From: Clostridiales bacterium
Lineage (GTDB): Bacteria > Bacillota > Clostridia > Peptostreptococcales > NVVX01
DNA length: 43,596 bases
Direction: 5' to 3'
Assembly (NCBI GenBank): GCA_021129775.1
Contig: JAJOKP010000001.1
Coordinates: forward strand, 1-43,596
Positions within the stretch are counted from its first letter, which is position 1. Each line of letters starts with the position of its first letter. Below the pieces are notes generated by a model. The model made no database searches. It was not told where the DNA came from and saw only the letters and a list, made by a program, of their open reading frames with translations. Shown here in pieces: positions 35,518-43,596 of the stretch. A program made the translations under genes and the position numbers.

Positions 35518-37491
35518 CTATTTCATTTTTGCTATTTTTTTCTGATATAACATAATTGCTACAAATAGTGCAACACTAATCATTGCAAATAGGAAATTTG
35601 TTTGAACTAGCCCAATACCTATTAGGAACAGAAATGGTCTAATAAGATTATTCATCTTGGTAAACATATACCCAGACATTGCTCCACCTATCGCAAACAT
35701 TCCCATAATCGCAGTTATAAATACTACCGAAAAAGTAAGGATATTAGAACCAAGCAAAATTTCCGAATATGCTGGATCAAAATTCAATATTAACACTGGG
35801 GATGTTGCAAATATGAACGGGACCAAATAGGCGGCGAAGGCTAACTTTGATGCCTGAACCCCTGTTTGAAACGGATTAGATTTCGCAATTCCAGATCCTG
35901 CAAATGCTGCTAAAGCAACTGGAGGCGTAATATCTGCAATAATTCCGAAATAGAATACAAATAAATGTGCTCCTAATATTGGAATACCTACCGCCACAAG
36001 CGCTGGTGCTGCAATTGTAGCTTGAACAATATAATTAGCAGTTGTAGGCATACCCATTCCTAATATTATAGAAGCTACCATTGTAAATGCCATTGTCAAA
36101 ACAACACTGCCACCAGACAATTCTACAATCCCATGAGAAAACTTCATTCCAAGTCCAGTTAACGTAACTACTCCAACTATGATTCCTGCGCTAGCACACG
36201 CCATAACAACAGGAAGAGCACTCTTTGCACCTTCCTCAAGTCCTTCAATAATTTCTTTTATAAAGAACTTTGCATCTTTATCAATAAGTCCATGAAATAT
36301 CCCGACAATTATTGTAGAAAAAATACCAAACAAAGCTGCTCTCATTGGAGTGTAGCCCATTGCTAACATCCCAACTATTACAAATATTGGCACACTTAAA
36401 TATGCTTTTTTTGCAAGCACAGCAAGCCTTGGCAATCTTTCTTTAGGTATACCTTCGAGGCCTTGCTTTTGTGCTTCTAAATGAACCTTTATAAAAATCC
36501 CAGTAAAATATAGTATTGCTGGAACCGTAGCTCCTAGTGCAATGGTTAGATATGAAAGGGCAGTGAATTCTGTCATAATAAATGCTGCGGCACCCATTAC
36601 TGGAGGCATTAGCTGTCCACCTGTCGAAGCTGCAGCTTCAACAGCAGCAGAAAATTCTGGTTTATAACCAATACTTTTCATTAGTGGTATTGTAACAGAT
36701 CCCGTTCCAACTGTGTTCGCAACTGAGCTACCTGAAATTGTTCCTTGGGTTGCACTCGCAATAACAGCAGCTTTTGCTGGTCCGCCAGTTGAACCGCCTG
36801 CGACAGCTAAAGCTAAGTCTGTTAACCAGTCGCCAACTCCTGTTTTCTTAAGGTAAGCAGCAAATAGTAAAAATAGGAAAATGAAACTTGCCGACACCGA
36901 AATAGGTATTCCAAGAATTGCTTCCGAACTTATCCACATATATGTTGCAATTCTTTTAAGTGAATATCCTCCATGCGAAAAAAATCCTGGAATAAAGTTC
37001 CCAAAAAATGCATATAACAGGAATACACTTGCAACGCTTACTAAGACTGGACCAGCTACCCTCCTCGTTGCTTCAAAGACTATAACAACTGCCACAATAG
37101 AAATATACATATCCATTGCCGTATTTGCTCCCGCTCTCATTAACAATGTATCAAAATTAATAAATAGGTATGAAACAACTACTAATGATCCTGCAATAAA
37201 AATAACATCGTACCATCTTATTTTGTTAGAATTATCTTTTTTAAACATCGGATACATTAGAAATATCAAAACTAAAGCAAATCCAATATGCGCTGACCTT
37301 TGCTGGGTTGGAGGCAATGCCCCCATTAAGGCTGTATACACTTGAAATATCGAAAAAGACACAGCTACTAAGAAAATAGCTCTCTTTAAAAACCCAGTAG
37401 CTTTTCTATAAGAAAATTCTCTATCATATTTGCCCATCATTTCGAGCTGTGCATCATCAGACATTGTTTTTTTAAAATTGATTTCTGCCAA
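35518..37491 (-). CDS. TRAP transporter fused permease (4TM-12TM)
   Basis: The 657-residue product joins the small (DctQ-like, about residues 30-170) and large (DctM-like) TRAP membrane subunits, the fused form used with TAXI binding proteins. Conserved blocks include GGSTGGPAKAAVIASATQGTISGSSVANTVGTG, AAASTGGQLMPPVMGAAAF and GMGMPTTANYIVQA. The TTG at 37489-37491 has GGAG 10 bases upstream; an ATG nine codons later is another option. It overlaps the DUF1850 gene by 20 bp. The driving ion is probably sodium or protons, by family. Confidence 0.93.
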   Translation of the reverse strand: MAEINFKKTMSDDAQLEMMGKYDREFSYRKATGFLKRAIFLVAVSFSIFQVYTALMGALPPTQQRSAHIGFALVLIFLMYPMFKKDNSNKIRWYDVIFIAGSLVVVSYLFINFDTLLMRAGANTAMDMYISIVAVVIVFEATRRVAGPVLVSVASVFLLYAFFGNFIPGFFSHGGYSLKRIATYMWISSEAILGIPISVSASFIFLFLLFAAYLKKTGVGDWLTDLALAVAGGSTGGPAKAAVIASATQGTISGSSVANTVGTGSVTIPLMKSIGYKPEFSAAVEAAASTGGQLMPPVMGAAAFIMTEFTALSYLTIALGATVPAILYFTGIFIKVHLEAQKQGLEGIPKERLPRLAVLAKKAYLSVPIFVIVGMLAMGYTPMRAALFGIFSTIIVGIFHGLIDKDAKFFIKEIIEGLEEGAKSALPVVMACASAGIIVGVVTLTGLGMKFSHGIVELSGGSVVLTMAFTMVASIILGMGMPTTANYIVQATIAAPALVAVGIPILGAHLFVFYFGIIADITPPVALAAFAGSGIAKSNPFQTGVQASKLAFAAYLVPFIFATSPVLILNFDPAYSEILLGSNILTFSVVFITAIMGMFAIGGAMSGYMFTKMNNLIRPFLFLIGIGLVQTNFLFAMISVALFVAIMLYQKKIAKMK

Positions 37492-38032
37492 GTATACCAA
37501 TCTCCTTTGTTAAATAATTTAATACAGACTTATTAACAACTCTTATATTTACATAACCTCCTGGTTTATAAATATCTTTTAGAAATATTTCGTTTCCATT
37601 GTATATGAAAGAGTGATTTGCAACGGCTTTTCCAATGACAACTGGAACAGCGTCAAATGCTACATCATAGTTATATACTCTAATATACTCATCATTAAAT
37701 TCCCAAATCGTACCATGTTCAGGACTAGAAGGCAGATTCGCCCCGAAAGAATCAAAAATCATTTGTATTAATGAAATTGTGTAATCATCATTTACTCTGT
37801 ATGTTTCAATTACAGGCCTTAAACTTACAGAATGAGTCCATTTTACATCAAAATAATTTTGTTCGCTCCTAATAGCCTGAAATACTACTCTATTTTCATT
37901 GATTCCTTTGTCTACTATAAATATTTCAAATACATCAATTTTTATTGATGACAAAACTACTAACGTAATTAGAATAACTGTTAACACTATAGACAATCTC
38001 GTTTTAATATTCTTGATAAATTTCTTTTCCAC
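37472..38032 (-). CDS. DUF1850 protein of the TAXI-TRAP operon
   Basis: The 186-residue product has one N-terminal membrane helix (about residues 13-32) and an outside beta-rich domain with FDVKWTHSVSLRPVIETYRV, the DUF1850 signature around WTHSV. DUF1850 genes are commonly found between TAXI binding-protein and fused-permease genes, as here. Its role in transport is unknown. It overlaps the permease gene. Confidence 0.85.
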   Translation of the reverse strand: MEKKFIKNIKTRLSIVLTVILITLVVLSSIKIDVFEIFIVDKGINENRVVFQAIRSEQNYFDVKWTHSVSLRPVIETYRVNDDYTISLIQMIFDSFGANLPSSPEHGTIWEFNDEYIRVYNYDVAFDAVPVVIGKAVANHSFIYNGNEIFLKDIYKPGGYVNIRVVNKSVLNYLTKEIGILGRNQF

Positions 38033-38061
38033 TGCAAAATCACCTTCGCTTATTACTTTTT

Positions 38062-38088
38062 AAAAAAAAGCCGAATCAAGATTCGGCT
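38062..38088 (-). terminator. Terminator between the TAXI gene and the DUF1850 gene
   Basis: On the minus strand AGCCGAATC-TT-GATTCGGCT is followed by eight T (38062-38069). It lies inside the operon, right after the binding-protein gene, and probably lowers permease expression relative to the binding protein. Confidence 0.88.
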
Positions 38089-38115
38089 CACCTTACGAAC
38101 TATAAACTTATCTCT

Positions 38116-39129
38116 TTAGTCCATTATTCCTATTTCTTTAAAATATTTTATTGCTCCTGGATGGAAAGGCGTTGTAATGCCATCTAATGCATTATCTATA
38201 CTAATTTGATTTCCTCTAGCATGTCCAGCAGCAATGTCAGCTGTTTTTTCATATAAAATTTTAGTAATATTATAAGCTTCTTCATCAGTTAATTCATCAT
38301 TTGAATATAAAACCGCTTGTAGAGCAATTGTCATAACATCTTCATCTTGTCCTTTGTATGCTCCACCAGTAATAGTGAAAGGTGCCGCAAAAGGTATCAA
38401 TTTTTGAACAGCATCAAAATCTGCTCCGTCAATCTCAAGAATTTTTACATCTCTTGCCATTCCCATCTCAACTACTGCCGATCCTGGGAAAGCTATCACA
38501 GCAAATGCTGCATCTAAAGTACCATCTCTCATACCTGCAACAGCATCAGTAAAGCTTCCTGGATTTGAATCAAAATCATCAACTCCAAATGCTTCTAATA
38601 TTTTCATTGCAGTAACAAATGTTCCAGATCCTGGAGGACCTGGGTTTACTCTTTTGCCTTGTAAGTCAGCAATTGTTTTAATTCCACTATCTTGAGTAGT
38701 AACTACATGCATAACCTCTGGATAAACTACGCCAAGAGCATAAAAGTTTGTGAGTGCTTTTGGAAAACTTTCGCCAACGCCATTAAATGCGCTGTCGGCA
38801 ACATTATTCATAGCAAGCGCTATATCAACTTCTCTGCTAGCCAATCGGTTGATATTTTCAACAGATGCTCCAGATGGTTGAATAGTTACATTGATAGCCT
38901 CAATATTTTTGTTCCAAACTGCTGCCATTGCACCACCAAGTGGGTAATAAGTTCCGCCTGTTCCGCCTGTAGCGAATGCCAATTGTCTAACTACAACTTC
39001 TTCCTCTTCAGCTGGTTTGTCCGCAGCTTGTTTGTCTTCGGCCGCTTCCTCCTCCGGTGCGCATCCTACTAAAGCTAGCGTTCCCAAAACTAACACCAAA
39101 ACCAATAAAAGTGATAATACCTTCTTCAT
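38116..39129 (-). CDS. TAXI-family TRAP solute-binding lipoprotein
   Basis: The 337-residue product has a lipoprotein signal (MKKVLSLLLVLVLVLGTLALVGC, lipobox LVGC with Cys 23), an acidic Ala/Glu linker, and the TAXI domain: ATGGTGGTYYPLGGAMAAVW, then QPSGASVENI and GKRVNPGPPGSGT. TAXI proteins bind C4-dicarboxylates, glutamate or related acids, but the ligand cannot be read here. A strong GAGGAGG site precedes the ATG. The 368-bp gap upstream holds only the gamma-lyase gene's downstream hairpin (CCCAAC/GTTGGG near 39473-39486). Confidence 0.94.
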   Translation of the reverse strand: MKKVLSLLLVLVLVLGTLALVGCAPEEEAAEDKQAADKPAEEEEVVVRQLAFATGGTGGTYYPLGGAMAAVWNKNIEAINVTIQPSGASVENINRLASREVDIALAMNNVADSAFNGVGESFPKALTNFYALGVVYPEVMHVVTTQDSGIKTIADLQGKRVNPGPPGSGTFVTAMKILEAFGVDDFDSNPGSFTDAVAGMRDGTLDAAFAVIAFPGSAVVEMGMARDVKILEIDGADFDAVQKLIPFAAPFTITGGAYKGQDEDVMTIALQAVLYSNDELTDEEAYNITKILYEKTADIAAGHARGNQISIDNALDGITTPFHPGAIKYFKEIGIMD

Positions 39130-39497
39130 TAATGATTCCTCCTCTTTTTTATACTTAAATCAGTGACATATATACTGTGATCCGACCACAAATCCTGTTT
39201 GTCTGATTCCAAGGATGCTATATACCGCATACAGTGTTTTGCAAGAAATATAAGGACTTATATAGTATGATGGTAAAGGACATGGAATATCATGGACGAA
39301 TCGTTTGCACGAAGTTTGTACTCATAAAAAAATCATCTCACAATCTTTCATTAATTATTTTAACACTCTTTCATATGTTTTTCAAGAACTATTTTTAACG
39401 ACGCATTTTAGAAAAACTATAAGAGGTACAACATCAACCTCGCCCTTAGCACCCATCGAAACGCCCCTTAACCCAACCTTGTTGGGCACGAGCAAAA

Positions 39498-40679
39498 TCA
39501 ACCTAGACTTCTGTTAATATCCTCAATAATGTCTTCAACATTTTCTAACCCTACCGAGATTCTAACCATGTTCTTAGTCAAACCAAATTCTTTTAATAAT
39601 TCTTCAGGATAACCACGATGCGTCATTGCAAATGGAAGTTCTGTCAATGTTTCGCAATCGCCTAAACTCACAGCAAGTTGTGCTAGTTTTGTATTATTAA
39701 CTACCTCTACAGCTTTTTCATATCCACCTTCAACTTCAAAGGCTATCATTGCGCCAAATCCACTCATTTGTTCTTTTGCTATACTATGCCCTTTAAAGTT
39801 CTTCAACCCTGGATACATAACTCTCTTAATTATATTATGATTATCTAAAAACTTAGCGACATCAATTGCATTTTGCTCATGCTGTCTCATGCGCAGACCG
39901 AGTGTTTTTAATCCTCTTAAAAGCAACCAAGCATTAAAAGGACTCATCACGCCTCCAAATTCGCACATATAGTCAAATTTTAGTTTCTGAATATACTGAG
40001 TATCCTTTGAAATAACCACTCCACCAACTACATCACCATGCCCACAAATATATTTAGTTGCACTATGCAGTACAATATCAACCCCTAAGTCTAGCGGGTT
40101 TTGAAAATACGGGGATGCAAAAGTATTGTCAACCACAACTCTAATATTGCGTGCTTTTGCAATGTCTACGACTTTTTTAATATCGATTATTTCTAAATTA
40201 GGGTTGCATGGTGTTTCAAAATATATCACCTTTGTTTTATCATCAATTACTTGTTCTAGTGCCTCTAGCTTGGTAAAATCAACTGCCTTATAATCCACAT
40301 GGTATTTTGCAAGTAATTTTGTTACAACAGTAAATGTAGAGCCATATAAAGTGCTATTTACTACTACGTTATCGCCTGGTTCTAAGAGCGAAAATAGCGT
40401 AGAACTAATAGCTGCCATGCCTGATGAAAAAGCTACAGCTCCATTACCATTTTCTAGTGCTGACATTCTATTTTCAAATAGTCTTATTGTTGGATTATTC
40501 CCCCTTGTATATACGTAGTCATCACTTTCAAATGACATTACCCTATCGACATGCTCAATGCTGTCAAACACAAAAGTTGATGTTTGAAATATTGGCGGGT
40601 TTAGGGCGTTGTGAGGATTTTTACCTTCTGCACCAGCATGTATCGCCAAAGTATCAAATTTATAATCTTTTTTTTCCAT
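39498..40679 (-). CDS. Methionine gamma-lyase-like PLP enzyme
   Basis: A Cys/Met-metabolism PLP enzyme of 393 residues from the ATG with TGGAGTG upstream. Features in order: YTRGNNPTIRLFENRMSALE, FSSGMAAISSTLF, the DNTFASPYFQNP cofactor Asp and HSATKYICGHGDVVGG with the PLP-binding Lys. It resembles methionine gamma-lyase most closely, but the active-site Cys of LYGCTF is Ser (LYGSTF), and the KDM triplet is not kept (FDYMCEFGG). It may be a gamma-lyase with other specificity, or a sulfhydrylase. It follows the aldolase gene by 19 bp. Confidence 0.85.
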   Translation of the reverse strand: MEKKDYKFDTLAIHAGAEGKNPHNALNPPIFQTSTFVFDSIEHVDRVMSFESDDYVYTRGNNPTIRLFENRMSALENGNGAVAFSSGMAAISSTLFSLLEPGDNVVVNSTLYGSTFTVVTKLLAKYHVDYKAVDFTKLEALEQVIDDKTKVIYFETPCNPNLEIIDIKKVVDIAKARNIRVVVDNTFASPYFQNPLDLGVDIVLHSATKYICGHGDVVGGVVISKDTQYIQKLKFDYMCEFGGVMSPFNAWLLLRGLKTLGLRMRQHEQNAIDVAKFLDNHNIIKRVMYPGLKNFKGHSIAKEQMSGFGAMIAFEVEGGYEKAVEVVNNTKLAQLAVSLGDCETLTELPFAMTHRGYPEELLKEFGLTKNMVRISVGLENVEDIIEDINRSLG

Positions 40680-40698
40680 CGTTTCACTCCATCCACAA

Positions 40699-41358
40699 CT
40701 ATTGTCCATATTTGTTAAGATAAAAATCTCTCATTATATCTATGTCTCCCTGACTTAGTTCAACGACACCACCCATTAATTGTGCGAAAATTGTAGCTTG
40801 CGCAGATTTTTCTACAACGTTAACAATCTTTAATGTTTCTTTTAGACTTTTCCCTGCCCCAAGGCAACCGTGATTTGCTAGTATCACTGCATTTCTATCT
40901 TCTAAAGCTTTTACTGTGTTAGCACCAAGTTCTACAGTCCCAGGCAAAGCGTACGTACTAACACGTACATCACCTCCGACTATTTGCACTAAGTCTTCAC
41001 AAGCTCCTGGAATCGGCTTTCTTGCTATAGCCATTGCAGTGCAATATGTACTATGCGTATGCACAATTGCATTCACATCTTCTCTATTATTATAAATTGC
41101 AAGATGTAATCCATATTCAATGGATGGTTTCGTATCCCCTTCTACAATATCCCCATCCATATCCATTACTACAATCCCTCTTGCATCAATACTGTTATAA
41201 TCGACACCACTAGGCGTTATAGCAATATAATCTTCGTTTGGCACTCTTGCACTAATGTTTCCCCACGTTCCGACAACCAAGCTCGAATTCAACATTTCTT
41301 TGCCTATTTGCACAATTTCTTCTCTAATTTGTTCGTATTTTATTTTAATAATATTCAC
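40699..41358 (-). CDS. Class II aldolase (5-methylthioribulose/5-deoxyribulose-1-phosphate type)
   Basis: The 219-residue product is a zinc class II aldolase of the fuculose-phosphate family: GTWGNISARV, ITPSG, the Glu of KPSIEYGLHLAIY, the zinc His pair VHTHSTYCTAMA and ANHGCLGAG. Directly downstream of mtnA it most likely cleaves 5-methylthioribulose-1-phosphate or 5-deoxyribulose-1-phosphate to DHAP and an aldehyde (DHAP shunt). The GTG start is odd: it overlaps the AAGGGGTGA site, and an ATT a few codons later could be the real start. Confidence 0.85.
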   Translation of the reverse strand: MNIIKIKYEQIREEIVQIGKEMLNSSLVVGTWGNISARVPNEDYIAITPSGVDYNSIDARGIVVMDMDGDIVEGDTKPSIEYGLHLAIYNNREDVNAIVHTHSTYCTAMAIARKPIPGACEDLVQIVGGDVRVSTYALPGTVELGANTVKALEDRNAVILANHGCLGAGKSLKETLKIVNVVEKSAQATIFAQLMGGVVELSQGDIDIMRDFYLNKYGQ

Positions 41359-41406
41359 CCCTTAAAAGCTTTATATTTACAAGCTATTACTTATCATAGC
41401 TAATAA

Positions 41407-42453
41407 CTAAACTGAAGAATTATCTTTACACTTTGGAATGCTTACATTATATGGAGACTTGAGTATTCCTTTTTCAGTAATAATCCCCGTAATGAATTCA
41501 TTTGGCGTTACATCAAATGCAGGATTATAAACATTAATATCCGCCGGAGCGATTCTAACATCAACAATATGCGTTATTTCTTCGCTTGATCTTTCTTCTA
41601 TTTCGATTTCCTCTCCTGTTTCAATTTCAAAATCAATCGTCGTCGTTGGTGCAACAATGTAAAATGGAATATTATACCTTTTTGCTACAACTGATAACAT
41701 AAACGTTCCAATTTTATTTGCTGTGTCCCCATTTAGAGCTATTCTGTCTGCACCTACCAGTATTACATCTACTTTTCCGTCACGAATTAAAGTTGCAGCT
41801 GTGCTATCAGCAATTAATGTGAATGGGATGTTCTCTTCTTTTAATTCCCACGCCGTTAATCTTGCTCCTTGCAATCTTGGTCTTGTTTCGTCTGCATAAA
41901 CGTAAATATTCTTGCCCGAGTAATGCGCTTCTCTAATTACACCTAACGCAGTGCCGTACCCAGCAGTGGCTAATGCTCCTGTATTGCAGTGAGTCAATAT
42001 TTTCGCTCCTTGCATAATAATATTGCTACCTGCCCTAGCCATTCTTTTATTTGTATTAATATCTTCTCTCAAAATATAATCTGCCTCTGCCTTTATTAAA
42101 TTGCAAACACTCTTCACTTCGTCGTTTTTTGATATAATTTTCTTCATTCTTTTGATTGCCCACATTAAGTTCACAGCCGTAGGTCTTGAGTCATTAAGCC
42201 TTTCACATGCAATCGCCATGTTTTTCGCAAAATCTTCTCTTGAGTTATTTTCAAATTCCAGAGCCGCAAGGACTACTCCGTAGGCAGCCGTAGCTCCAAT
42301 TGCAGGAGCTCCTCTTACAACCATGTCTTTTATAGCAAACTCGACATCTTTATACGTTGAGCAAACAAAATATTCTCTACTTACTGGAAGTTTTCTTTGA
42401 TCTAGTAGTATTAATTGATTTTCTTTATATTCAATAGTTTTAATCTGTTTCAT
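41407..42453 (-). CDS. mtnA: S-methyl-5-thioribose-1-phosphate isomerase
   Basis: MtnA converts 5-methylthioribose-1-phosphate to the ribulose form in methionine/5'-deoxynucleoside salvage. The 348-residue product contains VVRGAPAIGATAAYGV, the catalytic Cys in ILTHCNTGALATAGYGTALG (about residue 157) and the catalytic Asp in VGADRIALNGDTANKIGT. An AAAGGAG site lies before the ATG. No other mtn genes (mtnK, mtnWXBD) are in the window, in line with the shunt pathway. Confidence 0.95.
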   Translation of the reverse strand: MKQIKTIEYKENQLILLDQRKLPVSREYFVCSTYKDVEFAIKDMVVRGAPAIGATAAYGVVLAALEFENNSREDFAKNMAIACERLNDSRPTAVNLMWAIKRMKKIISKNDEVKSVCNLIKAEADYILREDINTNKRMARAGSNIIMQGAKILTHCNTGALATAGYGTALGVIREAHYSGKNIYVYADETRPRLQGARLTAWELKEENIPFTLIADSTAATLIRDGKVDVILVGADRIALNGDTANKIGTFMLSVVAKRYNIPFYIVAPTTTIDFEIETGEEIEIEERSSEEITHIVDVRIAPADINVYNPAFDVTPNEFITGIITEKGILKSPYNVSIPKCKDNSSV

Positions 42454-42563
42454 CTAAAATCTCCTTTCGCTTACAAAATTCTCATTTCCTTTTTCTATCG
42501 CCCTATTCGTCCTTAAAAAGTTTTTATTATTCTCTCTAAGTTGCAATGATTGCGATTATTGTG

Positions 42564-42644
42564 AATCATCGGGGTCAGGCGCAAGTTGGCAAAGACGTTG
42601 TATTTCAGAACAGCTTTGTCAACTTACGCCTAACCCCGATGATT
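42564..42644. repeat. GGGGTCAGGC palindromic element, copy 3
   Basis: Arms of 31 bases (42564-42594 and 42614-42644) match at 28 positions around a 19-base loop. Ends are AATCATCGGGGTCAGGC and GCCTAACCCCGATGATT. All three mismatches are transitions, so GU pairing keeps the stem in RNA. It lies between the ECF-type gene and mtnA. Confidence 0.88.
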
Positions 42645-42696
42645 ATTCATTTCCTATGTTTGATAATTTTAATCCATCACATAGTATTAAATATAT

Positions 42697-43497
42697 TTAT
42701 TGCATGAATCCAGAAATTATTATACCTAAAAATCCTAACCCAACAACTAATCCAACACTTATGGCTCCTGCTCCTCCTGCCCCAAATCCTGCGGCAAAAG
42801 CTTCTTGTCCTGCACCTAGTGCAAAAATAAGACCTCCGACAAGACCCACTACAATACTAAGCACCATTAATACTGCTCCCGATCTTGCTAGTTTGCCTGA
42901 CTTTGGCAATTCTTCTTCTGGCATAATATCTGTCCATAGAAGATCCCATTTCTTAATTCTCGGATATAATACGATTAGAAGTGGAATGCCCAAAACAATT
43001 CGAGATATAGTGTTGTTAAGAGTTATTATAGTTGCAAGAGCCGCAAATGGGACCATATTTAACACGTCTAAACCCCATGCAATAATAAGTGCGCACGCCA
43101 TAGCTCCGCCTATAGCACCTACAACATAAACAAACATTTTTCTACCTGATTTAAGATTCGGCTCTTTGTCATCGTCTTTTAGAAGACCTAAATTGTTCCA
43201 TAATTTATAAGGCACATAACCCAACATAAAATTACCAATAAATCCAAATATACTGCCCACTCCTAAAGTTCCAAAGAAATCCCCAATCAAATTGCCAATT
43301 GCAGAGCCCCAAGCTCCCGCAGGACCAAATAATAAGCCTAATACCATAGGCAGAGCACCGGCTGGTCTAAATTCTGTAATGCCTGGTATAATAACAAATC
43401 CTTTAAAAGGGATAAGTACCGCTGCATAAAGTCCTGCACAAAGAGCAACCAAAACAACCATTTTCGTATGCTTCCACATCCCAAATACTTCTTTCAC
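42697..43497 (-). CDS. ECF-transporter S-component-like membrane protein
   Basis: The 266-residue product is very hydrophobic with about eight helices. Its first part (VALCAGLYAAVLIPFKGFVI, ITEFRPAGALPMVLGLLFGPAGAWGSAIGNLIGD, GFIGNFMLGYVPYKLW) matches QueT-like S-components of energy-coupling factor transporters. A Gly/Ala-rich extra pair of helices at the C-terminus is unusual. It starts at GTG behind GAGGAGG. Next to mtnA, a thioribose-type or methionine-related substrate is a reasonable guess only. No ECF ATPase or T component lies in the window. The 99 bases upstream hold no feature I can name. Confidence 0.75.
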   Translation of the reverse strand: MKEVFGMWKHTKMVVLVALCAGLYAAVLIPFKGFVIIPGITEFRPAGALPMVLGLLFGPAGAWGSAIGNLIGDFFGTLGVGSIFGFIGNFMLGYVPYKLWNNLGLLKDDDKEPNLKSGRKMFVYVVGAIGGAMACALIIAWGLDVLNMVPFAALATIITLNNTISRIVLGIPLLIVLYPRIKKWDLLWTDIMPEEELPKSGKLARSGAVLMVLSIVVGLVGGLIFALGAGQEAFAAGFGAGGAGAISVGLVVGLGFLGIIISGFMQ

Positions 43498-43596
43498 TAT
43501 CTTTTCCTCCTCTTTAAGTCAAGTACTAATTTGCAATACTTAACCACTTTCTTTTTGTATAATTCAAATACATTTTTATAATAGCAAGTTACCTTC

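Noticed and set aside
42454-42563. SAM (S-box) riboswitch before mtnA
   Set aside because: The gap is short and lacks the conserved CTTATC-AGAG core and terminator; the palindrome there has a different sequence. No such leader was seen before the ECF-type gene either, within the 99 bases available.

Overview
The window is a low-GC stretch of a Bacillota chromosome, most likely an anaerobic, spore-forming member of the Clostridia. The evidence is the str/rif ribosomal cluster order with an L7Ae-family gene between rpoC and rpsL, the sporulation sigma factor gene sigH, mrnC-yacP-rlmB linkage, thyX for thymidylate synthesis, consensus sigma-A-type promoters and strong AGGAGG ribosome binding sites. 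I cannot place it to genus. No rRNA, tRNA, CRISPR array or intact transposase gene was found.

Region 1 (1-21841, all minus strand) is housekeeping. Read in the direction of transcription it runs mrnC, a 58-residue membrane protein, a Cys-rich anchored protein, thyX, rlmB, yacP, sigH, tuf2, rpmG, secE, nusG, rplK, rplA, rplJ, rplL, rpoB, rpoC, an L7Ae-like gene, rpsL, rpsG, fusA and tuf1 (cut by the window start). Two nearly identical tuf genes bracket the transcription/translation cluster. Good promoters lie before sigH, rpmG and rpoB. An L10 leader precedes rplJ, and hairpins lie between rplL and rpoB. The rpoC-L7Ae gap and the rplL-rpoB gap are both enlarged by palindromic or tandem repeats.

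Region 2 (22025-24909, plus strand) is a MarR-type regulator translationally joined to an RND/MMPL exporter, with a promoter and a palindromic operator candidate.

Region 3 (25239-31766, minus strand) is a defence island in decay. It holds a two-gene nucleotidyltransferase module, a truncated hsdR pseudogene with an in-frame TAG, an intact AbiEi/AbiEii pair with a perfect promoter and operator, an hsdM pseudogene and a dinD pseudogene. The hsdS gene is missing and AbiE occupies its usual place. A MNT/HEPN pair at 34610-35306 is a third nucleotidyltransferase-type module nearby.

Region 4 (31857-35513) is a selenium-metabolism-type cluster: a divergent LysR regulator, a YedE-like membrane protein, a TusA-like protein and a DUF3343 protein, followed by the MNT/HEPN pair and a decayed partial copy of the DUF3343 gene.

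Region 5 (35518-43497, minus strand) holds a TAXI-type TRAP transporter (binding protein, DUF1850 protein, fused permease) and a sulfur salvage set: ECF-type membrane protein, mtnA, class II aldolase and a gamma-lyase-family PLP enzyme. MtnA plus the aldolase fit the DHAP shunt for 5-methylthioribose or 5-deoxyribose phosphate salvage.

Running through the intergenic spaces are several families of short palindromic elements with conserved ends and unrelated interiors. Three begin and end with GGGGTCAGGC/GCCTGACCCC or a close variant. These are the most repeated unexplained signal in the window.
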